Assembly: GCF_050003625.1 (NCBI RefSeq)
Contig: NC_134400.1
Location: forward strand, 197,793,918 to 197,857,917
DNA from: Haematobia irritans
Taxonomy: Eukaryota > Arthropoda > Insecta > Diptera > Muscidae
Reading direction: 5' to 3'
DNA: 64,000 nt
This document shows positions 44,184 to 54,636 of this stretch, in pieces. The stretch's first letter is position 1; each line of letters starts with the position of its first letter. The position numbers and the translations under genes were made by a program. Below the pieces are notes generated by a model. The model searched no databases and had not been told where the DNA came from. It saw only the letters and a program-made list of their open reading frames with translations.

Positions 44184-44344
44184 TTAAGCTTGTAGTTATT
44201 TTTTTTCTAAATATTGAAATGACCTATTCAAAAGTTGGCAAAAGGACACAAACAACTTCCAATGGTCTAAAGGCGGGCTTGGCCATTAGGGGGTTAAGCA
44301 TTGGCGGCATTGGTATCGAACAAACCCCACAATAACAAAATAAA
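44184..44344. other. No clear feature; ends in AACAATAA-type repeat leader
   Basis: The last bases (CCACAATAACAAAATAAAACGA) resemble the leader CAACAATAACAAACAAAACGA that precedes minisatellite blocks at 48320, 61970 and 63785. It may be a remnant of the same leader. Confidence 0.4.
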
Positions 44345-45700
44345 ACGAAATAAAATTTTGACAAAATTTTCTATAGAAATAAAATATTGGCAAAATTTTG
44401 TACAGTAATAAAATTTTGACAAAATTTTGGATAGAAAGTAAATTTTGACAAAATTTTCTATAAAAATAAAATATTGACAAAATTTAAAAAATATAGAAAT
44501 GAAATTTCGAAAAACTTTTCTATTGAAATAAAATTTTTACAAAATTTTCTATAGAAATAAAATTTTGGTAACATTTTACATAGAAACAAAATGTTGGCAA
44601 AATGTTCTATAGAAATAAAATTTTGATAAAATTTTATATCAAAGTAAAATTTTGACAAAAGTTACTATAGAAATGAAATTTTGACAAAATTTTCTATTGA
44701 AATAAAATGTTGACAAAATTTTCTATAAAAATAAAATTTTGACGAAATTGTTTATAGAAATAAAATTTTGACAAAATTTTCTATAGCAATAAAATTTTGA
44801 CAAAATTTTCTATAGAAATAAAATTTTGACGAAATTGTTTATAGAAATAAAATTTTGACAAAATTTTTTATAGATTTACAATGTTGACAAAATTTTCTAT
44901 AGAAATAAAATTTTGACAAAATTTTCTATAGAAATAAAATTTTGACAAAATTTTCTATGGGAGCCACCGTGGTGCAATGGTTAGCATGCCCGCCTTGCAT
45001 ACACAAGGTCGTGGGTTCGATTCCTGCTTCGACCGAACACCAAAAAGTTTTTCAGCGGTGGATTAACCCACCTCAGTAATGCTGGTGACATTTCTGAGGG
45101 TTTCAAAACTTCTCAAAGTGGTTTCACTGCAATGTGGAACGCCGTTCGGACTCGGCTATAAAAAGGAGGTCCCTTGTCATTGAGCTTAACATGGAATCGG
45201 GCAGCACTCAGTGATAAGAGAGAAGTTCAACAATGTGGTATCACAATGGACTGAATAGTCTAAGTGAGCCTGATACATCGGGCTGCCACCTAACCTAACC
45301 TAACCTAACCTAACCTTCTATGGAAATAAAATTTTGATAAATTTTTCTATAGAAGTACAATTTTGACAAAATTTTCGACAGGAATAAAATTTTGACAAAA
45401 TTTTGCATAGAAATAAAATTTTGACAAAATTTTCTATAAAAATAAAATTTTGATAAAATTTTCCATAGAAATAAAATTTTGACACATTTTCTATATATAA
45501 TTAAAATTTTACAAAATTTTATTTCTAAAGAAATATAATTTTGACAAAATTTTCTCGAGAAATAAAATTTGAACAAAATTTCCTATAGAAATAGAATTTT
45601 GACAAAATTTTCTATTGAAATAGAATTTTGGTAAAATTTTCTATAGAAATAATATTTTGAAAAAAATTTCAATAGAAAAGGAGATTTTGACAAAATCTAT
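44345..45700 (+). repeat. 30-bp minisatellite, forward orientation, split by a SINE
   Basis: About 32 forward units (44345-44958 and 45316-45700), interrupted by the SINE at 44959-45315. The right part includes variants ACATTTTCTATACAATTAAA-like and TCTCGAGAAATAAAATTTGA that recur in the same order at 48540-48790, so the two blocks share a higher-order segment. Confidence 0.95.
44959..45315 (+). mobile_element. Intact tRNA-derived SINE in the minisatellite
   Basis: Full copy. Head GGGAGCCACCGTGGTGCAAT with A box TGGTGCAATGG (44970-44980) and B box GGTTCGATTCC (45014-45024). The body includes CTATAAAAAGGAGGTCCCTT and GACTGAATAGTCTAAGTGAG, and the tail is five CCTAA repeats. An 8-bp target duplication, TTCTATGG, flanks it (44952-44959, overlapping by one G, and 45316-45323). 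This is the best reference copy. Pol III transcription is inferred from the boxes. Confidence 0.95.
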
Positions 45701-47490
45701 ATATATAAAATTCAATCTATGTTTGTTTATTTGTTTGTTTGTTTGTATGTTCCGAGTTGGCTCCGAAACGGCTGAACCGATTTACTTGGAACTTTCAGAG
45801 ATCGTAGGGGGCATTCATGTGGTGAAAATAGGGTACCTCATTTTTTGACACCTGGTGGACCAAAGTTGACCGATTTGCTTGAAATTTTTATTGAAGGTTG
45901 GGGTTGGCATGTAGACAAAGATCCGCTACTTTATATTTCGATATTTGGTGGCGGAGGGGAACCTCCCCTTTGTTCGACTTTTTTAAAGTACAGTGAAAAA
46001 ACTAAAATTCTCTAAATTATCTGACATTTACAGAGAACATGCTGTGAGGTTATGGAATTAATATGGGGTGCCTGATGATTATATATGTGGTCGGGGAGGG
46101 GGACCTCCCCCTTGCCCTACTTTTTGAAACTTGGAACAAAATTATGCGATTTGCTTGAAATTTTCATTGAAAGTTGCGGTTGGCATCTAGACAAAAATCC
46201 GTTACATTATTTTTCGATATTTTTTCGATGAGGGGGACCACCCCTTTGCCCTACTTTTTTTAAAAGTACAGTGAAAACAAAACTAAACTCCCCCGACTGA
46301 AATTTTACGGAAAAATGGGTGAGGTTATGAAATTTATATTAGGTTCCTGATTTTTTAATAAAAATAAAAGGGCGTAGGGAGACATCCGCTTCTCTTAAAT
46401 ACATACAGAGAAACAATTAAACTTTACCGAGTTACTTGAAATTTCCAGAGGACTGAGGAGAGGTTACGATATTAATAGTTGATACCTGATTTTGTGATAT
46501 TTGAACGGAAGAGAGGCCGCCTCTTTAGGCTTATAAGTTGCTTGACATTTTCTGGAACGTTTACAAAACATACGCTACATCACTTTTCGATATTTGGTCG
46601 GGGAGGAGGTTCTCCTCTAAAACTGCAAAAAAAAAAAATTCTTGTTTTCTTGAAATTTACAAAGGCAGTGTGGGAAGGTTATGAACGAAGAGGCAACCCT
46701 CCTTGCCCTACACTTGAAGGAAAGTTTCAAGAATTTTCAGGGAAGGTTAGGGGTGCTATTCACTACGGTGTTTGTCGATATTGTATCGGGGAAAATGACG
46801 TCCCTTTAAAACAATAGAACAAAATTTAAACATCTCCGATCTACTTGAAATTTACAGGGACGTGGCAGGAGGTGATTAAATTTATACATGATTTTTAAAT
46901 TAGTATATGATTTTTCGATATCTGGTTGGGGAAGGGGAAAATTGAAATAAACTTTGTCGATTTACTTCGATAGAATTTATAGGGACCATTGAGTAGTTGT
47001 GAAATGAATATAGGGTACGTGATACTCCGATATCAGGTCGGAGTGGAGCGAAGGTGGGGAGAGGGTTCCCTTTTGTCGTTTTTTTTTTGTCTTAGATTGA
47101 AAGTAGAGGGTTGTCCGTAAATGCGAACTCGGTACATAATTTTATGATTTTTGCACAGGCTTCTGCCAGACTTCGTTTTAGTAAAGAACTTAAATTTACA
47201 TGAAATTGGCAGCCAACGTAGAGGGTGCATCTTTTTCCAACATTTTAGCAAATGTTAATATGGTAAAATTTTTTACTACTTTAGAAATTTCCGACTTTTT
47301 TGGATGGGAAACAGTAATTCTTTGTATGTTATTATAATATAGTGCTTAATTTTCAGATATGTTGAGGAGAAGGATACCTTTCCTTGACAAACCCCACTTA
47401 AAATTCACAAGAAATATAGAAGATTGTCCAACTACTTGAATACAAAGCATTATTTAACAAAATTTGGAGGAAAGGGTACACCCACTCCAA
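45690..47490 (+). repeat. Degenerate repeat of unknown family (CGGCTGAACCGATTTACTTG)
   Basis: The segment opens TCTATATATATAAAATTCAA, TCTATGTTTGTTTATTTGTT, then CGAAACGGCTGAACCGATTT. A loosely repeated module follows at about 45870, 46147, 46430, 46840 and 46955: a (C/G)CGATTTGCTTGAAATTTT-like motif, GGTTxGGG, TTCGATATTTGGT and a G-rich GGGGAACCTCCCC stretch. Units vary from about 130 to 290 bp. Similar 'tctatgtttgtttgttt..cggctgaaccgattt' sequences occur in Helitrons of many arthropods, so this may be a Helitron piece; that link is from memory and uncertain. No gene is recognised in it. Confidence 0.55.
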
Positions 47491-47852
47491 ATTGACAAAA
47501 TTCTCTATAAAAATAAAATTTTGACAAAATTTTCTATAAAAATAAAAATTTGACAAAATTTTCTATAAAAATAAAATTTTGACAAACTTTTCTATAGAAA
47601 TAAAATTTTGACAAAATTTTGTATAGAAATACAATTTTGACAAAATTTTCTATAGAAATAAAATGTTGATAAGATATTCGATAGAAATAAAATGTGGACA
47701 AAATTTTGTATTGAAATAAAATTTTGACAAAATTTTCTATAGAAATAAAATTTTGAAAAAATTTTCTATAGAAATAAAATTTTGACAAAATTTTCTATAG
47801 AAATAAAATTTTGACAAAATTGTTTATAGAAATAAAATGTTGACAAAATTTT
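47490..47852 (+). repeat. 30-bp minisatellite, forward orientation
   Basis: About 12 forward units between the degenerate repeat and the leader/module at 47853. The block ends TTGACAAAATTTTCTGAGAT, running directly into the AAAAAAAAACAACAATAACG leader. Confidence 0.93.
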
Positions 47853-48350
47853 CTGAGATAAAAAAAAACAACAATAACGATTGAAGAGAAGCCAACAATA
47901 ACAAACAAAACGAATGAAGATAGAGGAATCACGCTCAAAAACAAACCCAGCCAAATACATTCAAATCGATGATTTGAGTTTGGCAAAGGAAAAGAGATAT
48001 GCTGGCAAATTTGTTTAGGCAGTAGCCGACTATCAAACCCTTTTTCGGGAGGTTCAAGTGTAGTTCACGTTGGGTTGAGTGAATTACCCGAATTTATTCT
48101 GATAATTGGTTGATAGTTTTGCTGCAAGTAGAGGATGCTGATGAGGAATGTGGTAATTCCGAAACAGCTGTACATCCAACCATCTTCCAGTCTATAGGGC
48201 TTTGCCCAAATAAATTTGACAAGCATACTTTTCCTCTGTTGGTTAAGCTACACTTGTAGTTTAGTCAATGCATGGCTTTAAGCTGAGATAAAAAAAAACA
48301 ACAATAACGATTGAAGAGAAGCCAACAATAACAAACAAAACGAAAGAAAT
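47853..48350 (+). repeat. Non-satellite module with flanking direct repeats (module copy 1)
   Basis: A leader of about 60 bp (GAGATAAAAAAAAACAACAA, TAACGATTGAAGAGAAGCCA, ACAATAACAAACAAAACGA) occurs at 47855 and again at 48295, a 440-bp step. Between them is a module with GGATGCTGATGAGGAATGTG and CCGAAACAGCTGTACATCC (48127-48190). It could encode LQVEDADEECGNSETAVHPT and a further 25 residues ending VKLHL. Two relatives lie at 61745 and 63554. Each module stands next to a minisatellite block. Origin unknown; an LTR- or MITE-type element is possible. Confidence 0.75.
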
Positions 48351-49545
48351 AAAATTTTGACAAAATTTTCTATGGAAATAAAATTTTGACAAAATTTTCT
48401 ATGGAAATAAAATTTTGACAAAATTGTCTATGGAAATAAAATTTTGATAAAATTTTCTATAGAAGTACAATTTTGACAAAATTTTGCATAGAAATAAAAT
48501 TTTGACAAAATTTTCTATAAAAATAAAATTTTGATAACATTTTCCATAGAAATAAAATTTTGACAACATTTTCTATACAATTAAAATTTTACAAAATTTT
48601 ATTTCTATAGAAATAGAATTTTGACAAAATTTGTTGCAGAAATAAATTTTGACAAAATTTTCTCGAGAAATAAAATTTGAACAAAATTTCCTAAAGAAAT
48701 AGAATTTTGACAAAATTTCCTAAAGAAATAGAATTTTGGCAAAATTTTCTATAGAAATAATATTTTGAAAAAAATTTCAATAGAAAAGGAGATTTTGACA
48801 AAATTTTCTATAAAAATAAAATTTTGACAAAATTTTCTATAAAAATAAAATTTTGACAAAATTTTCTATAAAAAAAAATTTTGACAAAATTTTCTATAAA
48901 AATAAAATTTTGACAAAATTTTCTATAAAAATAAAATTTTGACAAAATTTTCTATAAAAATAAAAATTTGACAAAATTTTCTATAGAAATAAAATTTTGA
49001 CAAAATTTTCTATAAAAATAAAATTTTGACAAAATTTTCTAAAGAAATAAAATTTTTACAAAATTTTCTATAAAAATAAAATTTTGACAAAATTTTCTAT
49101 AAAAATAAAAATTTGACAAAATTTTCTATAAAAATAAAATGTTGACGAAATTTTCTATAAATCTAAAATTTTGACAAAATTTTCTAAAAAAATAAAAATT
49201 TGACAAAATTTTCTATAGAAATAAAATTTTGACAAAATTTTCTATAAAAATAAAATTTTGACAAAATTTTGTAAAGAAATAAAATTTTTACAAAATTTTC
49301 TATAAAAATAAAATTTTGACAAAATTTTCTATAAAAATAAAATTTTGACAAAATTTTCTATAAAAATAAAATTTTGACAAAATTTTCTAAAAAAATAAAA
49401 TTTTGACAAAATTTTTCTATGGAAATGAAATTTTAACAAAATTTACAGTAGATATAAAATTTTATAAAATAAGTTATTTTGCTTGGCAGTGTTTTGGTAA
49501 AATTTTCTCTAAATTTTGGTAGATTATTTTTGGCTCGAGTGGCAA
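48345..49545 (+). repeat. 30-bp minisatellite with CTCGAGTGGCAA terminus
   Basis: About 38 forward units. From 48800 many are the TATAAAAATAAAATTTTGAC variant, showing local amplification of one variant. The block ends with TTTTCTCTAAATTTTGGTAG then ATTATTTTTGGCTCGAGTGG CAAG at 49500-49545, the standard terminus, immediately next to a mariner relic. Confidence 0.95.
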
Positions 49546-50335
49546 GCATGATCGATTGCCACTTTGTTGCCCTTTGTATTTCGGGATTAGAGAATAAATA
49601 TTAATAATCTCTTCATTGTTTTTCAAACTATTCCCAATTTTTGCATACGTTTGTCGAAGCAGTGGCAAAAGTGCTGATTGAGGTATTTCTAAAACATACA
49701 TTCTGAACGCCACAACCGTTTCTTCAGCTATTTACTTTCGGGCTCAAATCCGTAAATCCACGATTCACAGCCTGTCGCGATGTCATAGACGTGTTTCGAA
49801 TCATCGCGATCGTATTTTTGGATCATTTTTTTCGGTCATCGGCCTAAGCCTTTTTTGAGCAATTTACCAACGCGAACATTTTTTTGACTGTTAAATGCTC
49901 ATGCATTATTGAATATATGCTGGTCCCACTAATGCCTTGGGATGTGTCAATATCACAATAGGCCACATGATGATTTTGACAATATCAGTTGGCGCATAAC
50001 ATCAATGGTTTCCGGAACAACAACTTATTTTGGACGACATTCACGAAATTCGTCTTGGAGTGACGACGACCTCGGTTGAATTCACCCATAAACACTGGTC
50101 TTTGACGAAGCTTTATTTCGAAAACTTTAATTAATTTCATCGAGTCAATGTTCTTGTGTTAATCCACGTCGAAAATTGTAAAAACTAAACGCACGAAAAT
50201 GTTCACGATTGAATTCGATTTTTAGGCGAGATGAATGTTTGTTTAATTGCCGCAACCAAAACCTCGTATATCTCGTATGTCAAAATTTTCTCAAATTTTT
50301 ACAATAGATTGACAGCTCAGGTGGCAGCACCAGGG
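49546..50335 (-). pseudogene. mariner transposase pseudogene, catalytic core deleted
   Basis: On the minus strand, starting near 50230, broken frames give EHFRAFSFYNFRRGLTQE (HTH domain), EFNRGRRHSKTNFVNV and ETIDVMRQL-like. SGTSIYSIMHEHLTVKKMFA, then VYDIATGCESWIYGFEPESK follow (49735-49795), with the first catalytic Asp replaced by Cys. A deletion then joins directly to the C-terminal AFRMYVLEIPQSALLPLLRQ (49640-49715), so the second and third catalytic positions are gone. The right end (about 50280-50335) is the probable terminus: GTGCTGCCACCTGAGC then GAGAAAATTTTGACA on the minus strand. The pattern fits a DD34D mariner of the cecropia/mauritiana type; the subfamily is inferred. Confidence 0.85.
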
Positions 50336-51177
50336 TTCCTCAATATCGCCAAATAAAAGGCAATTTTAGTACTTTTCAAATATCTTTTTTAGAAATTTAA
50401 ATTATTCCATTTCCCTTTACTGTGTTTTTAATTTATTGCGAAAACTGTATAAAACAAAGGATTTTTATATATCACATCAAATGAACTTGTTGCGAAGTCC
50501 ATCTCTAAAATATCTTCCATTTTTTTGCAGATGGGTCAAAAAGTTAGATCACCTCAAGGGCTGGTGAACTCCATGATTCAGCTTAAGTACGTCGAATTGC
50601 AATCAATTGAACTATATCTCAAGAGAGAGAAAAATAATCGCCGTCGTAAGAAATCTTTTGGATACTTGTAATGCTAGTATTGACTTCTGTTACCTATAAA
50701 AACGACATTGGAGACAATATTGCATTCGCATTGAATCCCAAGGATATTTCGCGTTTTTCTCGGTATTCATAATTGCAATATGTTTGTTTAAAAAACCCGA
50801 AACCTTGTCCGAAATTTAACGCCCAACAGAAGGTAAGCAAGAGCGTACTTCGGGCTGCGGCAAAAAATTCCAACTGACACTAAAACATGCAGTATGTGCA
50901 ATTTCCATAATTTAAACATAGACAACAGTGACCAAAAACAATGCCCGTTGTTGCAGTAGTCACTCTGCAAACAGTCACCCAGCATCATCATAGCCAACAA
51001 AAACGCTGTGGATGGCAGACGTCAACCGTACTCATAGCCAACTCATAGAATTGCGCTATCGGCCATGACAACATCTTCCTTGTGCATCAAGTAGCTCAAT
51101 CCATTTGGGCCAACAGTAAACCAAACCGAGTGGAATGAGTTACAAACAGCAGCGGTTGTCCGTTGCCACAGTACGTC
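50336..51177. other. Unique DNA; 50373-50515 is duplicated at 53047-53195
   Basis: Mostly unassigned sequence. One 140-bp part (TTTAGAAATTTAAATTATTC through GAAGTCCATCTCTAAAATA) recurs almost unchanged inside the minisatellite at 53047-53195. The remaining 660 bp show no convincing domain in any frame. Confidence 0.6.
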
Positions 51178-54100
51178 TATATAGAAATAAAATTTTGACA
51201 AAATTTTCTTACAATAAAATTTTGACAAAATTTTCTATAGAAATAAAATTTTGACAAAATTTTCTATAGAAATAACATTTTGACAAAATTTTCTATAGAA
51301 ATAACATTTTGACAAAATTTTCTATAGAATAAAATTTTGACAAAATTTTCTATATAAATAAAATTTTGACAAAGTTTTCTATAGAAATAACATTTTGACA
51401 AAATATTCTATAGAAATAACATTTTGACAAAATTTTCTATAAAAATAAAATTTTGACAAAATTTTCTATAGAAATAAAATTTTGACAAAATTTTCTATAG
51501 AAATAAAATTTTGACAAAATTTTCTATAGAAATAACATTTTGATAAATCTTTCTATAGAAATAAAATTTGGACAAACTTTTCTATAGAAATAAAATTTTG
51601 ACACAATCTTCTATAGAAATAAAATTTTGACACAATCTTTTATAGAAATAACATTTTGAAAAAATTGTCTATAGAAATAAAATTTTGACACATTCTTCTA
51701 TAGAAATAAAATTTTGACACAATCTTTTATAAAAATAACATTTTGAAAAAATTTTCTATAGAAATAAAATTTTGACAAAATTTTCAATATAAATAAAATT
51801 TTGACAAAATTTGCTATTGAAATAAAATTTTGAGAAATTTTAGTACAGAAATAAAATTTTGACACAATCTTCTATAGAAATAAAATTTTGAGAAAATTTT
51901 CTATAGAAATAAAATTTTGAGAAAATTTTCTTTAGAAATAAAATTTTTACAAAATTTTCTATAGAAATAAAATTTTGACAAAATTGTCTATAGAAATAAA
52001 ATTTTTACAAAATTTTCTATAGAAATAAAATTTTAACAAAACTTTCTATAAAAATAAAATGTTGACAAAATTTTCGATAGAAATAAAATTTTGAGAAAAT
52101 TTTCTATAGAAATAATAATTTGACAAAATTTTCTATAAAAATAAAAATTTGACAAAATTTTCTATAAAAAAAATTTTTGACACAATCTTCTATAGAAATA
52201 AAATTTTGACAAAATTTTCTATAGAAATAAAATTTTGACAAATTTTTGTATAGAAATAACATTTTGACAAATTTTCTATAGAAATAAAATTTTGACAAAA
52301 TGTTCTATATAAATAAAATTTTGACAAAGTTTTCTATACAAATAAAATTTTGACAACATTTTCTATAGAAATAAAATTTTGACAAAATTTTCTATAGAAA
52401 TAACATTTTGAGAAAAATTTCTATAGAAATAAAATTTTGACACAATCTTCTATAGAAATAACAATTTGACACAATTTTCAATATAAATAAAATTTTAACA
52501 AAATTTTCTATAGAAATAAAATTTTGACAAAATTTTCTATAGAAATAAAATTTTAACAAAATTTTGTATAGAAATAAAATTTTGACACAATATTCTATAG
52601 AAATAACATTTTGACAACATTTTCTATATAAATAAAATTTTGACAAAATTTTCTATAGAAATAAAATTTTAACAAAATTTTCTATAGAAATAAAATTTTG
52701 ACAAAATTTTCTATAGAAATAAAATTTTGACAAAATTGTTTATAGAAATAAAATTTTAACAAAATTTTCTATAGAAATAAAATTTTAACAAAATTTTCTA
52801 TAGAAATAAAATTTTAACAAAATTTTCTATAGAAATAAAAATTTTGACAATATTTTCAATAGAAATAAAATATTGACAAAATTTTCTATAGAAATAACAT
52901 TTTGACAACATTTTCTATAGAAATAAAATTTTGACAAAATTGTTTATAGAAATAAAATTTTGACAAAATTTTCTATAGAAATAAAATTTTGACAAATTTT
53001 TGTATAGAAATAACATTTTGACAAAATTTTCTATAGAAATAAAATTTTGAACTTTTCAACTATATCTTTTTTAGAAATTTAAATTATTCCATTTGCCTTT
53101 ACTGTGTTTTTAATTTATTGCAAAAACTGAATAAAACAAAGGATTTTTATATATCACTTCAAATGAACTTGTTGCGAAGTCCATCTCTAAAATACAATTT
53201 TGACAAAATTTTCTATAGAAATGAAATTTTGTCAAAATTTTCTATCGAAATAAAGGTTTGAAAAAATTTTCTACAGAAATAAAATTTTGACACAATCTTC
53301 TATAGAAATAACATTTTGACAAAATTTTTTATAGGAAGAAAATTTTCTATACAAATAAAATTTTGACAACATTTTCTATAGACATAAAATTTTGACAAAA
53401 TTTTCGATAGAAATAAAATTTTGACAAAATTTTCTATAGAAATAAAATTTTGACAAAATTTTCTATACAATTAAAATTTTGACAAAATTTTCTATAGAAA
53501 TAAAATTTTGACAATTTCTTCTATAGAAATAAAATTTGGAAAAAATTTTCTATAGAAATAAAATTTTCAGAAAATTTTCTATAGAAATAAAATTTTGACA
53601 CAATCTTCTATAGAAATAACATTTTGACAAAATTTTCAATATAAATAAAATTTTGGCAAAATTTGCTATTGAAGTAAATTTTTGAGAAAATTTTGTACAG
53701 AAATAAAATTTTGAGAAAATTTTCTATTGATATAAAATTTGACAAAAATCTCTATAGAAATACAATTTGTACACAATCTTCTTTAAAAATAAAATTTTCA
53801 CAAAATTTTCTATAGAAATAAAATATTAACAAAATTTTCTATAGAAATCGAATTATGACAAAATTTTCTATGGAAATAAAATTTTGGCTATATTTTTTTA
53901 TAGAAAAAAAAACTTTGACAAAATTTTCTATAGAAATAAAATTTTAACAAAATTTTCTATAGACATAAAATTTTGACAAAATTTTCGATAGAAATAAAAT
54001 TTTGACAAAATTTTCTATAGAAATAAAATTTTGACAAAATTTTCGATAGAAATAAAGTTTTGATAAAATTTTCTATAGAAATAAAATTTTGACAAAATTT

Positions 54101-54250
54101 TCTATAGAAATAAAATTTTGATAAAATTTTCTATAGAAATAAAATTTTGACAAAATTTTCTATAGAAATAAAATTTTGATAAAATTTTCTATAGAAATAA
54201 AATTTTGACAATTTCTTCTATAGAAATAAAATTTGGACACAATTTTCTAT
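51178..54250 (+). repeat. Large 30-bp minisatellite block, forward orientation
   Basis: About 100 units in forward orientation, interrupted at 53047-53195 by a copy of unique sequence from 50373-50515. The common variants AATAACATTTTGACAAAATT and GACACAATCTTCTATAGAAA recur in ordered groups, evidence of multi-unit duplication. Each forward unit contains the hexamer AATAAA, the canonical animal polyadenylation signal, so a transcript from the left would meet about a hundred of them. Confidence 0.96.
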
Positions 54251-54636
54251 TCTGTCAAAATTTTATTTCTATAGAAAATTTTCTCAAAATTTTATTTCTA
54301 TAGAAAATTTTGTCCAAATTTTATTTCTATTGAAGAAATTGTCAAAATTTTATTTCTATAGAATATTTTATCAAAATTTTATTTCTATAGAAAATTTTGT
54401 CAAAATTTTATTTCTATAGAAAATTTTGTCAAAATTTTATTTCTATAGAAAATTTTGTCAGAATTTTATTTCTATAGAAAATTTGTCAAAATATTTTCAC
54501 AGAAAATTTTGTCAAAATTTTATTTCTATCGAAAATTTTGTCAGAATTTTATTTCTATAGAAAATTTGTCAAAATATTTTCACAGAAAATTTTGTCAAAA
54601 TTTTATTTCTATAGAAAATTTGTCATAATTTTATTA
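54250..54636 (-). repeat. 30-bp minisatellite, reverse orientation after an inversion point
   Basis: At about 54250 (ACACAATTTTCTATTCTGTC AAAATTTTATTTC) the units switch from forward to reverse, with no spacer. About 13 reverse units follow, including a duplicated pair with CAAAATATTTTCACAGAAAA (54487 and 54567). The block is cut by DINE C5. Confidence 0.93.

Noticed and set aside
45280..45315. CCTAACCTAACCTAACC as telomeric repeat
   Set aside because: It is the short tail of the SINE in each copy, inside target-site duplications, and Diptera lack canonical telomerase repeats.
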